Positions 17,493-26,223 are shown, counted from the first letter of the stretch. The stretch: 64,000 nucleotides of DNA from Flavobacterium nitrogenifigens (GCF_003254565.1 NZ_QJRI01000181.1:248001-312000); one strand, 5' to 3'. Numbers and translations: made by a program. The notes: generated by a model not told the origin, from the letters alone.

Positions 17493-18722
17493 ATGACAAA
17501 ATATCTATATAAAATATCATTATTATTAATCCTAACATTTGCTACTAGCAGTTGTACAGAGCAATATGTCTTTCAAAATACGGATTTTGAAAGTGCTCTT
17601 GTTGTAGAAGGAACTATTACAAACGAATTAAAAAATCAAGTTATTAGAGTTTCTCAAGTTTATCAGCTTGAAGAAACAGGTCCGAGACTTGAAAAAGGAG
17701 CAAATGTTTTTATTTCTGACGATAAAGGAAACGAATATCAATTTGAGGAAAAAGATACAATCTATTCTTCTATAACTCCTTTTAAAGCAGAACCTGGAAG
17801 AAAATACCAATTAAAAATTAGAACAAGTGCAGGTAAAAACTATACCTCTGACGAACAGGTTCTAACTACTGAAACCAAAATTGACAATGTCACTGCAACT
17901 GTTGAGAATGTTAATGGACAAAGGGGGGTGCAAATAAATGTAAATAGTTTCGACCCAGCCAATACTTCAAAATATTACAGATATGAATATGCAGAAACCT
18001 ATAAAATTATAGCACCTAGATGGTATTTTCAAGAAACTAATACAGTAACAATTCCCGCACAGCCTGGAAATCCTATTGAAGGAACACCTCCTTCTCCTCA
18101 ACAAGAAGTAATTTTAGTAACACCTAGAACTAAAGAGACTAGAGTTTGCTTTTCTACAAAAAAATCAGACGCTATAATTTTAAACAATACAAGTGGACTT
18201 AGTGAAGACCGCGTTCATTTTCCTGTACGTTTCATCAGCGATCAAAATTACATTATATCGCATCGCTACAGCATTCTTGTAAAACAATACGTTCAAAATC
18301 TAGCTGCTTATACTTTTTATAAAACATTACGAGATTTATCAACCTCGGGGGGTGTTCTTTCACCAAAACAACCTGGGTTCTTTTATGGAAATATAAAATC
18401 TGTCGAAAATCCTGAAGAAAAAGTAATTGGATTCTTTGAAGTTTCTTCGGTTTCTACAGAAAGAATTTATTTTAATTATGCCGATTTATTTCCAAAAGAA
18501 GCTCTACCTCCTTACTACGAATCTGACTGTGAACCTGAAGAGTTTAAAGACTGTATTGGCGATCTTCCTTGTAAAGGCTCAATATTACGTTCTTTCATTC
18601 GCACAAAGGCTAGAGTATTGTTTTCATGGAACTATGACGACCTTTATTTTATGGTAAAAACACCGTGCGGTGACTGTACTTCTTTTTCATCTAATATTGT
18701 TCCTCCTTTTTGGGTAGATTAA
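17493..18722 (+). CDS. DUF4249 family lipoprotein, cassette 2
   Basis: 409 residues from the ATG at 17493, giving MTKYLYKISLLLILTFATSSC with a lipobox Cys at about 21. It begins SCTEQYVFQNTDFES, nearly the same as SCTEQYVYQNQDFED in the cassette 1 copy. Relative to that copy it has an inserted proline-rich stretch (IPAQPGNPIEGTPPSPQQE) and a longer acidic, cysteine-containing loop near the C-terminus (SDCEPEEFKDCIGDLPC). The final CGDCTSFSSNI motif is kept. Probably a surface accessory of the receptor at 14705. Confidence 0.85.
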   Translation: MTKYLYKISLLLILTFATSSCTEQYVFQNTDFESALVVEGTITNELKNQVIRVSQVYQLEETGPRLEKGANVFISDDKGNEYQFEEKDTIYSSITPFKAEPGRKYQLKIRTSAGKNYTSDEQVLTTETKIDNVTATVENVNGQRGVQINVNSFDPANTSKYYRYEYAETYKIIAPRWYFQETNTVTIPAQPGNPIEGTPPSPQQEVILVTPRTKETRVCFSTKKSDAIILNNTSGLSEDRVHFPVRFISDQNYIISHRYSILVKQYVQNLAAYTFYKTLRDLSTSGGVLSPKQPGFFYGNIKSVENPEEKVIGFFEVSSVSTERIYFNYADLFPKEALPPYYESDCEPEEFKDCIGDLPCKGSILRSFIRTKARVLFSWNYDDLYFMVKTPCGDCTSFSSNIVPPFWVD

Positions 18723-18740
18723 TACAATTTTTTAAATCTC

Positions 18741-20531
18741 ATGAAACAACTTTCCATATATAATCAGAATAATTTTTCAATTAGAATTAAACAATTGCTG
18801 TTTTTGATGTTTTTGTTTATTCAAATCGAATTTGCTTGCGCCCAGAGTTTGCAAAACAAAAATTCATTACCAAATATTACCGATCAGGAAACTATTTTTA
18901 TCCATTCAAATACAACAACTTTTTTGACTGGCGAGACATTATATTTCAAATTATATTGTCTAAATCCATTAAATAATAAAACTAGTCTAATAAGTAAAAT
19001 TGCTTATGTTGAATTGATTGACAGTGAAAAGAAACCACTCCAGAAAAACAAAATATATCTTGATAAAGGAATTGGAACGGGAGATTATTTTATACCGACA
19101 ACCTTAAAAACAGGAAATTATAAAATTGTAGCCTATACAAAATGGATGCTGAATAATGTTAATTCTCAAAAATATGAAATTGATGTTTTTATTATTAACC
19201 CATTTCAGACTCAAGAACCAAATGACAATATCACATTTGATATTATTAATCCAGCAAAATCTAATACCACAATTCAAACCACAAATTCTAACTCTGAAAA
19301 TGACAAAAGAATTGATTTTGAATTTGACAAAGAAAGCTATTACACTAGAGAAAAAGTAAATTTAAAATTAAAACATCTAACCGAAACAATTGAAAAAGGG
19401 AACTATTCTGTTTCAATACGTAAAACAGATCAAATTCCAACACTAAAACAATTAACGCCATCAGATTTTGTAAAAAAAACTGCTGAAAACTATGTTAATA
19501 CTCCAAACAGTTTTGATTATATCCCAGAAATCAGATCAGAATTAATTACTGGAAATCTAACCTCAAAAAACGATCGAAGCATTGCCAACAAATCGATTGC
19601 GTTATCGCTACCGGGTAAGGAATATGTTTTAAAAATTGTAAAAACAAATGCTCAGGGAAAATTTGCATTTTTATTGGATCAATTTCCTAATTTTCCAAAT
19701 GCAATTTTACAGGTCCTTGATGAAAACCGAAATGATTATACTATCAATCTAGATCCGTTTCCAAAATTTGATATTTCTTCATTACACTTTACATCAAAAC
19801 TAAATTTATCTCCAGAATTAAAAAATGACATTGAAGAAAGATCAACAGCAAGTCAAATTCAAAATGCTTATTACCAAATTAAAAAAGACAGTTTGGTTAC
19901 AGAAGCTGTTATGAATCCCTTTTTTACTACGATTGAAAAATCATATGTTTTAGACGATTACACCCGATTTCCAACTTTAAAAGAAAACATAGTTGAGATT
20001 ATCATAGAACTTTATTATAGAAGAAACAACGGTAAATATCAACTCTATATCAGAAACAATCAAAAAGATTTACAGATTTACGGACCTCCATTGGTACTAG
20101 TTGATGGACTTTTAATTCAAGATCCAAGTGATCTTTTTGACTACAATATGGCAAATGTAAGCAGGGTGAGTTTAATAACAGAACCATATGTATATGGACC
20201 AAATTTGTATGGCGGACTAATTAGTTTTGAAACCAAAAACAATGAATTTTCCGAAAATTACGCCAAGAAATATCTGAAAACAATGGAACTTCAGCGTCCT
20301 AATCCTGAAAAAGTATATAATAATCCCGATTATTCAGCGGGAAATAAGTTACAGAGAATTCCCGATTATAGATACCAATTGTTATGGAAACCAAATATTA
20401 AACTAGAAACAAAAGAAGAAAATTTATCATTTTACACTTCCGACATTAAAGGAAATTTTGAAGTTATTCTAGAAGGTTTTACTGAAAATGGACATCCTAT
20501 ATACGTTTCAAAAAATATTACGGTAAAATAA
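18741..20531 (+). CDS. Exported MG2-like protein with plug-like C-terminal region, cassette 2
   Basis: 596 residues, ATG start. A hydrophobic signal segment follows a longer basic n-region (about residues 15-34, ending ACAQ). The same blocks as in the 11992 gene appear: TGETLYFKLYCLN, GTGDYFIPTTLKTGNYKIVAY, PEIRSELITGNL, then LVLVDGLLIQDPSDLF...YGPNLYGGLISFETK and IPDYRYQLLWKPNI. The last part looks like the tail of a receptor plug without a barrel. Last gene of cassette 2; a strong terminator follows. Confidence 0.7.
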   Translation: MKQLSIYNQNNFSIRIKQLLFLMFLFIQIEFACAQSLQNKNSLPNITDQETIFIHSNTTTFLTGETLYFKLYCLNPLNNKTSLISKIAYVELIDSEKKPLQKNKIYLDKGIGTGDYFIPTTLKTGNYKIVAYTKWMLNNVNSQKYEIDVFIINPFQTQEPNDNITFDIINPAKSNTTIQTTNSNSENDKRIDFEFDKESYYTREKVNLKLKHLTETIEKGNYSVSIRKTDQIPTLKQLTPSDFVKKTAENYVNTPNSFDYIPEIRSELITGNLTSKNDRSIANKSIALSLPGKEYVLKIVKTNAQGKFAFLLDQFPNFPNAILQVLDENRNDYTINLDPFPKFDISSLHFTSKLNLSPELKNDIEERSTASQIQNAYYQIKKDSLVTEAVMNPFFTTIEKSYVLDDYTRFPTLKENIVEIIIELYYRRNNGKYQLYIRNNQKDLQIYGPPLVLVDGLLIQDPSDLFDYNMANVSRVSLITEPYVYGPNLYGGLISFETKNNEFSENYAKKYLKTMELQRPNPEKVYNNPDYSAGNKLQRIPDYRYQLLWKPNIKLETKEENLSFYTSDIKGNFEVILEGFTENGHPIYVSKNITVK

Positions 20532-20553
20532 TTATTCTTTATTTACATATTAA

Positions 20554-20594
20554 AAGCCTTGACCAAGCATTTTTGGTCAAGGCTTATTTTTTTT
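20554..20594 (+). terminator. Terminator after cassette 2
   Basis: AAGCCTTGACCA and TGGTCAAGGCTT (12 bp, perfect) close a short loop and lead into a run of T's. Confidence 0.85.
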
Positions 20595-20665
20595 ATTCAA
20601 TTTGCACGCAACCTTTTTAACTTCTGTAGACTATTATTTAGAACCGAACTTAAAAGTCAGACACA

Positions 20666-21982
20666 ATGGAAAACTTTTCAAAAATAGCCACAGCACTTCT
20701 ACTATTCATTTTTATTGTTTACGGATGCGAATTTCAAGATAATCCGCACGAAGCTGTTAATTTAGAAACGGGAGAATTTGGAAAATTAATTACAAAAGAT
20801 TCCGAGTTATATAATACATTAGAAAACACGACTTCTGAAAAAACGCTCGAAGAAGGAGAAACACCTCCATGCGTAGAATTTATCTATCCTTTATCTTTAA
20901 AGGTTTACGACAACAATCAGAATCCTATTGGAGTACAATATATAATGAGCGACGTTCAATTCAGTAAAATTTTAGAAAATCTTTCTGCCGATCAATCTTT
21001 AAGCATTAGCTATCCTATTTCAACCACTTTAGCAGATAATACGGTTTATTCCGTAAATAGTAATTCGGAACTGGACATTGCTCTTAAAAACTGTACTAGA
21101 GAAGACATTATAGTATATTGCAACGGAATTATTGCTCCGCCTTTGGATAAACCGTTAGATTATTATTGGAGAGTAACTTATTCTCAAACCAATGAAAACA
21201 CATATTTAAGTGGTCGGTTTTTGATAAACTCAGACGGAACCTTAGTTTTTTATTTTAATAATCAAGAATACAAAGGAACATGGTTTTTCTTATTTGTAGA
21301 TGACAAACTGCATCTAAATATAAAGCTAGATGGCGAATCTGAATTAGCAAAATATTGGAGTATTGATGGCAAAGTTGAAATGGGCGGCACAAACATGACC
21401 ATAAAAATGTTGGATAAAAATATAAAATTAGAACTTCTATATGAGACTAAATATCCATATAAAATTGGCAATAGAGGACCTGCAAATGGAATTGTTTTTT
21501 ATGACAAAGGCCAATATAGTTTTGGGTGGCGATACATAGAGGTTGCAACAACAGATTTAAAAGATCTAGAATGGGGATGTGTGGCTTCATCTGTATCAAA
21601 AGCAAGAAATAGCGAAATCGGAAATGGTTATTACAATACAGCACAAATTGTAATTTATCATGACAATCTAACCAATTACTACACAAATCCAGCGGTTTGT
21701 AGCAATTTAAATAATGGAACTCTTTTAGCCAAAGATGCTCTATCATTTAATCAAGGTATTTATAACGATTGGTTTTTACCATCATACAATGAATTAGAAC
21801 TAATATATAAAAATCTATATTCAAGAAATTTAGACAATTTTACAGAATCAATTTATTGGAGTTCTACAGAAATTGATCAAAACACAGTTTCAACAATTAA
21901 TTTTAAAACAGGAGAAAAAACTTCTACATCAAAAATTCCTGGAAAAGGCAATGCTAAAGCTAGAGCTATAAGATATTTTTAA
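20666..21982 (+). CDS. Lipoprotein with DUF1566/Lcl-like C-terminal domain
   Basis: 438 residues with a lipobox (FIVYGC, Cys21). The middle is an unrecognised region carrying several cysteines. The C-terminal 170 or so residues show the Lcl/DUF1566 layout: GPANGIVFYDKGQYSFGWRY, then DWFLPSYNELELIY, YWSSTE and a final ARAIRYF. Such domains occur on secreted surface proteins, some of them adhesive. It lies only 59 bases before the likely start of an ECF sigma factor on the same strand, so it may be part of that regulatory unit or its target. Confidence 0.7.
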   Translation: MENFSKIATALLLFIFIVYGCEFQDNPHEAVNLETGEFGKLITKDSELYNTLENTTSEKTLEEGETPPCVEFIYPLSLKVYDNNQNPIGVQYIMSDVQFSKILENLSADQSLSISYPISTTLADNTVYSVNSNSELDIALKNCTREDIIVYCNGIIAPPLDKPLDYYWRVTYSQTNENTYLSGRFLINSDGTLVFYFNNQEYKGTWFFLFVDDKLHLNIKLDGESELAKYWSIDGKVEMGGTNMTIKMLDKNIKLELLYETKYPYKIGNRGPANGIVFYDKGQYSFGWRYIEVATTDLKDLEWGCVASSVSKARNSEIGNGYYNTAQIVIYHDNLTNYYTNPAVCSNLNNGTLLAKDALSFNQGIYNDWFLPSYNELELIYKNLYSRNLDNFTESIYWSSTEIDQNTVSTINFKTGEKTSTSKIPGKGNAKARAIRYF

Positions 21983-22041
21983 ATTACCGTAAAAGGATTT
22001 TGATTCTTATATTTAAAAAACAATATAAAAACGTTTCATTT

Positions 22042-22593
22042 TTGAATTTAGACCAAATCATAAAAGGTTGCATTAAGCAAAACCGAAAATCACAAGAAGA
22101 ACTTTATAATCTCTATTATAAAAGTCTTTTTGTGATTAGTCTAAAATATTGCCAAAATGATTCTGAAGCCGAAGACAATCTCCATGATGCTTTTATTGAG
22201 ATATTCACCAACATCAAAAACTTTAAATCAACCGGAAGTTTTGAAGGATGGATGAAACGGATTTTAATAAATAAAGCAATCAGCAGATATAAAAAATCCT
22301 TTTTTCTCACATCAATTAAAGATGATAATATTCCTGAGATAATGATCGCTGATACTGAAATGAATTATCCTATAGATTATTTATTGTCATTAATACAAGA
22401 GTTACCACATCAATATCGGTTGATTTTTAACCTCTATGAACTTGATGAATACAGCCATAAAGAAATTGCCGAAATGCTTTCTATAAGCGAAAGCACATCA
22501 AAATCTAATTTGCATAGAGCAAAATCAATTCTAAAAGAAAAAATCACTTCAAAAAGATCATTCCATAATTATCAAGCGAGCCATGGAAAATAA
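22042..22593 (+). CDS. ECF-type RNA polymerase sigma factor
   Basis: 183 residues from the TTG at 22042, which gives NLDQIIKGCIKQNRKSQEEL, the usual opening for this Bacteroidota ECF group. A TTG at 22000 would add 14 basic residues. Region 2 is seen in LKYCQNDSEAEDNLHDAFIE and GSFEGWMKRILINKAI; region 4 in HKEIAEMLSISESTSKSNLH. Such sigma factors direct RNA polymerase to stress or envelope genes and are held by a membrane partner. It overlaps the following gene by 11 bases, so the two are made together. Confidence 0.9.
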   Translation: MNLDQIIKGCIKQNRKSQEELYNLYYKSLFVISLKYCQNDSEAEDNLHDAFIEIFTNIKNFKSTGSFEGWMKRILINKAISRYKKSFFLTSIKDDNIPEIMIADTEMNYPIDYLLSLIQELPHQYRLIFNLYELDEYSHKEIAEMLSISESTSKSNLHRAKSILKEKITSKRSFHNYQASHGK

Positions 22594-24166
22594 AAAAGAA
22601 ATAGGCAAAATATTCAAAGACAAATTAGAGCTTCTGGACAAAAGTCCGAGTAATAATTTATGGGCTTCAATTGAAAGTGATTTAAACAAAAAAAGAAAAA
22701 GACGCCTTTTATTCTGGCTTATTCCAAGTCTTTTATTAATAGGACTTGCGAGTTCAGTTTTTGTTTTAGAATTAAAACAAAATCAAAATAACCCTTTGGG
22801 TTTTGAAAAAGATAAAACCATTATCAATCAATCAAAAACAACCCATGACCAAAAGCAGTCTTTAGCAACTAAAAACAATACGGCACAAGATTCTGTAAAC
22901 AAAACTTCTTCTGAAAATAAGCCAAGTATAAAAAAGACAATTCAAAATTCAAGTGAAACCAAAACAACAATTAAAAAAAGCAAAACAGAAAAACTAATCA
23001 AACAATCTTCAAAATTGGTAACCTCTACAGATGAATATGAAGAATATGAAGTGGTAAAAAAATATAAAGTAATCATTAGAAAAAATAAAACTGTTACCAC
23101 TTCTAAAAAGCCTAATTCTATTTCAGAAAAACCAGAAAGCTCTCCAAAGAAATCAAATGGTATTGCTAAAAAAGCATCCATAATTTCTAAAAAACCAAGA
23201 TCTAAAACTACTTTAAAGAATCCAAAAAATAGCATTTCAAAAAATAACATTTCAAAAAATAACATTTCAAAAAGCAAAAACAAGAAATCAACTATTCAAA
23301 AAACACCGCATGATTCTATTGTTTACAAACAAAATCAATCAATAAAAACTGAAGATTCAGAAAAAAGCAATACAAAAACCAGCAAAGAAAATTTACAGGA
23401 TTCAGACAATCCGAAAACAATTAAACAGGACAGCATTATTCCCAAACAGGAGAAAAAAACAACTCCTAAAAGAGAATATATCGAAAGAGAATACCCTGAA
23501 CAAAAAAATGAAGACGATCCTGAATTTTCCGTTTCTGTTTTTTACGGACCAGCAATTTTTGGTTCCCTATCAGGAAAATCAACAATAAATGAATCTTTAG
23601 ATAATGTCTCAAAAAGCCATCCGATAACTTCTCATTACGGAGTTTACTTCAAAACCATGTATGGAAAATATGGTTTCAAAGCTGGTTTTTCTAAAATAAA
23701 TTTAAAAATATCTAATCATCTAAATAATCAATCCCCAATTAATTACGAGAATATGGTTTTAACCAATAATGACATTTATAAAGTTATGGGTAATGATGCG
23801 GACATTCGGCTAGTGCAAAAAATATCCTATTATGAAATCCCTTTAGAATTTAATTATGCTATTAAAAAAGATGAAACTCCATACGGAATGGAAGCTTTTA
23901 GCGGATTCAGCGTATTGTTTTCTGATGCAAATCAGCTTTACCTTTCCTCAAATAATTTAAAAACTGAAGGAATTGGTTCAACTAAAAACCTAAATAAAAT
24001 GAATTTATCACTTAATTTGGGAATGGGTTTTTATTATAAACTAAATGAAAAATTTCAATTCGATTTCAATCCAATTTTCAAATATTATTTAAGCACTTTT
24101 AAAGATTACAGTGCTCCAAAACCTTATAGTTTATCGATTCAATCTGGGGTTACATATAAATTTTAA
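22583..24166 (+). CDS. Membrane-anchored protein with C-terminal beta-barrel, probable partner of the ECF sigma factor
   Basis: 527 residues. A short cytosolic N-terminal part (about 1-41, with GKIFKDKLELLDKSPSNNLW and KKRKRR) resembles proteins that follow ECF sigma factors in Flavobacteria. A single membrane helix lies at about 42-61. Then comes some 240 residues rich in Lys, Ser, Thr and Asn, with repeats such as ISKNNISKNNISKSK. From about 310 the sequence turns into an outer-membrane beta-barrel type (SVSVFYGPAIFGSLSG, ending SLSIQSGVTYKF). Inner-membrane anchor and barrel in one chain suggest a span of the whole envelope. Anti-sigma function is inferred from gene order and overlap. Confidence 0.7.
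   Translation: MENKKEIGKIFKDKLELLDKSPSNNLWASIESDLNKKRKRRLLFWLIPSLLLIGLASSVFVLELKQNQNNPLGFEKDKTIINQSKTTHDQKQSLATKNNTAQDSVNKTSSENKPSIKKTIQNSSETKTTIKKSKTEKLIKQSSKLVTSTDEYEEYEVVKKYKVIIRKNKTVTTSKKPNSISEKPESSPKKSNGIAKKASIISKKPRSKTTLKNPKNSISKNNISKNNISKSKNKKSTIQKTPHDSIVYKQNQSIKTEDSEKSNTKTSKENLQDSDNPKTIKQDSIIPKQEKKTTPKREYIEREYPEQKNEDDPEFSVSVFYGPAIFGSLSGKSTINESLDNVSKSHPITSHYGVYFKTMYGKYGFKAGFSKINLKISNHLNNQSPINYENMVLTNNDIYKVMGNDADIRLVQKISYYEIPLEFNYAIKKDETPYGMEAFSGFSVLFSDANQLYLSSNNLKTEGIGSTKNLNKMNLSLNLGMGFYYKLNEKFQFDFNPIFKYYLSTFKDYSAPKPYSLSIQSGVTYKF
23234..23275 (+). repeat. In-frame 15-base tandem repeat in coding linker
   Basis: ATTTCAAAAAATAAC occurs at 23234-23248 and 23249-23263, with a partial third copy to 23275, encoding ISKNN, ISKNN, ISK. 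Copy number changes by slippage would alter linker length without a frameshift. Confidence 0.8.
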
Positions 24167-24247
24167 AAAAATAAATAATTATTGTAACTTTTTTGATACT
24201 CCTTACGTATAACCATTTGTACACTTTAAAAATAGGGAGACAACAAC

Positions 24248-25111
24248 ATGAGACAACTTAAAATCACCAAGCAGGTAACTAATCGTGAAACTGCATCGTT
24301 AGATAAATATCTACAAGAAATTGGAAAAGTTGACCTAATTACCGCTGATGAAGAGGTAGAATTAGCACAAAGAATAAAGGCTGGTGATCAAAGAGCTTTA
24401 GAAAAACTAACAAAAGCCAACCTACGTTTCGTAGTATCTGTGGCTAAACAATATCAAAACCAAGGATTAACTCTTCCTGACTTAATTAATGAAGGAAACT
24501 TAGGTTTAATTAAAGCGGCTCAACGTTTTGATGAAACTCGTGGTTTTAAATTCATTTCTTACGCTGTATGGTGGATTCGTCAATCGATTCTTCAAGCTTT
24601 AGCTGAACAGTCTCGTATTGTACGTTTGCCATTAAATAAAATTGGTTCTATCAATAAAATCAACAAAATGTACGCTTTATTAGAGCAATCTAACGAGCGT
24701 CCGCCTTCTGCTGAAGAAATTGCAAAAGAACTAGACATGACTGTAAACGACGTAAAAGAGTCTATGAAAAACTCTGGACGTCACCTATCTATGGACGCAC
24801 CTCTTGTTGAAGGGGAAGATTCTAACCTTTATGACGTATTACGTTCTGGTGAATCTCCAAATCCAGATAGAGAATTAATTCACGAATCTCTTCGTACTGA
24901 AATTGAACGTTCTTTAGAAACATTAACTCCAAGAGAGGCAGATGTTGTACGTTTGTATTTTGGTCTTGGCGATCAGCACCCAATGACTCTTGAAGAAATT
25001 GGAGAAACTTTCGACCTAACTCGTGAGCGTGTTCGTCAGATTAAAGAAAAAGCAATCCGTAGATTGAAACACACTTCTAGAAGTAAAATCCTTAAAACTT
25101 ATTTAGGATAA
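24248..25111 (+). CDS. rpoD: Primary RNA polymerase sigma factor (sigma-70 type)
   Basis: 287 residues, the short form found in Bacteroidota, lacking the long acidic N-terminal region of proteobacterial RpoD. Region 1.2 at about 14-45 (SLDKYLQEIGKVDLITADEE), region 2 with DLINEGNLGLIKAAQRFD and YAVWWIRQSI, region 3, and region 4.2 helix-turn-helix TLEEIGETFDLTRERVRQIK near 245-264. It recognises housekeeping promoters of the TTG/TAnnTTTG type seen across this window. Transcribed alone, followed by a terminator. Confidence 0.97.
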   Translation: MRQLKITKQVTNRETASLDKYLQEIGKVDLITADEEVELAQRIKAGDQRALEKLTKANLRFVVSVAKQYQNQGLTLPDLINEGNLGLIKAAQRFDETRGFKFISYAVWWIRQSILQALAEQSRIVRLPLNKIGSINKINKMYALLEQSNERPPSAEEIAKELDMTVNDVKESMKNSGRHLSMDAPLVEGEDSNLYDVLRSGESPNPDRELIHESLRTEIERSLETLTPREADVVRLYFGLGDQHPMTLEEIGETFDLTRERVRQIKEKAIRRLKHTSRSKILKTYLG

Positions 25112-25120
25112 GACAATATT

Positions 25121-25180
25121 TGTTTCAGGTTTAAAGTTTCAGGTTGCTTTTGTAACTTGAAACATGAAACTTGAAACCTT
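25121..25180. repeat. GTTTCAGGTTT-type inverted repeat
   Basis: Words of the form GTTTCAGGTTT and AACTTGAAACATGAAAC occur here on opposite strands, making an imperfect palindrome right after rpoD. It is one of the repeats filling the 440-base gene-free region between rpoD and rpe. Confidence 0.5.
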
Positions 25181-25231
25181 TGTACCGCAAACAACAGTTT
25201 GATTGACTGTTCGTTTTTTGATTGATGATTG

Positions 25232-25260
25232 AAACTCCGGCTGATTACCGGAGTTTTTTA
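25232..25260 (+). terminator. Terminator downstream of rpoD
   Basis: AAACTCCGG and CCGGAGTTT (9 bp, perfect) around CTGATTA, then a T run. Confidence 0.8.
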
Positions 25261-25288
25261 TTTTTTAGTATTGAGCTGAAATGTTTGT

Positions 25289-25449
25289 AACGCAGAGTAC
25301 ACAAAGATTTTTCGCAAAGTTCGCTAAGTTTTCTAAGCTATATTTTAATAGAGTAAAGAGAACACAAAGCTTTGAGAACTTTGCCTTCTCAAATAATTTC
25401 AAACAGAAACTCTCCAAACTTTGCGAAAAATCTTTGCGCTCTTTGCGTT
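25289..25449. repeat. Inverted intergenic repeat of TTTGCGAA words (copy A)
   Basis: A 33-base arm at 25289-25321 is matched, with about four mismatches, by the reverse complement of 25417-25449. Both arms share a core AAAGATTTTTCGCAAAGTT. Further TTTGCG words continue to about 25505. An open reading frame crosses it but is repeat-derived. A related array lies at 52377-52560. Confidence 0.8.
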
Positions 25450-25513
25450 ATTTATTAAACAAAAAAACCTCACGAACTTTGCGTAATTCTTAGCGAACTT
25501 TGCGGTTAAACTT

Positions 25514-25521
25514 TATCTTTG
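25514..25521 (+). promoter_or_regulatory. -7 element of rpe promoter
   Basis: TATCTTTG, perfect TAnnTTTG match, 28 bases before the rpe ATG. A TTG at proper spacing is not obvious because the upstream side is repeat sequence. Confidence 0.6.
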
Positions 25522-25548
25522 CAATAAAAACAACACACAACAAACACA

Positions 25549-26211
25549 ATGAAAAATACACTTATTGCTCCTTCAGTTCTTGCTGCCGATTTTGGTAATT
25601 TACAGCGTGATTCAGAAATGATTAACAACAGTCAAGCAGATTGGTTTCATATCGATATTATGGATGGCGTTTTCGTTCCAAACATCTCATTTGGAATGCC
25701 AGTTTTAGAAGCAATTTCAAAACATGCTAAAAAATATATCGATGTACACTTAATGATTGTCGATCCAGACCGCTACATTAAAACTTTTGCAGATTTAGGC
25801 GCAAATGGTTTAACCGTACATTACGAAGCTTGCACGCATTTGCATAGAACGTTACAGGCAATTAAAGCAGAAGGAATGAAAGCTGGAGTTGCCATGAATC
25901 CTCATACCAATGTTGACTTATTAGAAGACGTTATTAATGACATCGATGTGGTTTGCATAATGAGTGTAAATCCAGGATTTGGCGGACAATCATTCATTGA
26001 AAATACTTACGACAAAGTAAAGAAACTAAAAGCACTGATAACACGCAAAAACGCTTCAACACTAATAGAGATTGATGGAGGTGTAACCAGCAAAAATGCT
26101 AAACAATTAGTAGAAGCTGGCGCAGATGTTTTAGTAGCTGGAAGCTTTGTTTTTAAAGCCGAAAACCCAACAGAAACCATAGCTGATTTAAAAAGTCTTA
26201 CTGCTTTTTAA
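25549..26211 (+). CDS. rpe: Ribulose-phosphate 3-epimerase
   Basis: 220 residues, full length. TIM-barrel landmarks: IAPSVLAADFGNL at the N-terminus, FHIDIMDGVFVPNISFG (metal His and Asp), DVHLMIVDP, MSVNPGFGGQSFI and EIDGGVTSKNA near 175. It interconverts ribulose 5-phosphate and xylulose 5-phosphate in the pentose phosphate pathway, in the cytoplasm. Stands alone between a repeat-rich leader and a terminator shared with the convergent glutaminase. Confidence 0.95.
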   Translation: MKNTLIAPSVLAADFGNLQRDSEMINNSQADWFHIDIMDGVFVPNISFGMPVLEAISKHAKKYIDVHLMIVDPDRYIKTFADLGANGLTVHYEACTHLHRTLQAIKAEGMKAGVAMNPHTNVDLLEDVINDIDVVCIMSVNPGFGGQSFIENTYDKVKKLKALITRKNASTLIEIDGGVTSKNAKQLVEAGADVLVAGSFVFKAENPTETIADLKSLTAF

Positions 26212-26223
26212 ATTTTCAAAAAC

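Noticed and set aside
7312..20531. Cassette duplication by a mobile element
   Set aside because: No transposase, integrase or flanking repeats were seen; the copies are too diverged for a recent event.
22942..23283. Minus-strand open frame of 113 codons rich in Phe and Leu
   Set aside because: Antisense of the Lys/Ser-rich linker; A-rich coding makes such shadows.
25281..25493. Open frame of 70 codons between rpoD and rpe
   Set aside because: It is translated inverted-repeat DNA (TTTGCG words), with no coding pattern or domain.
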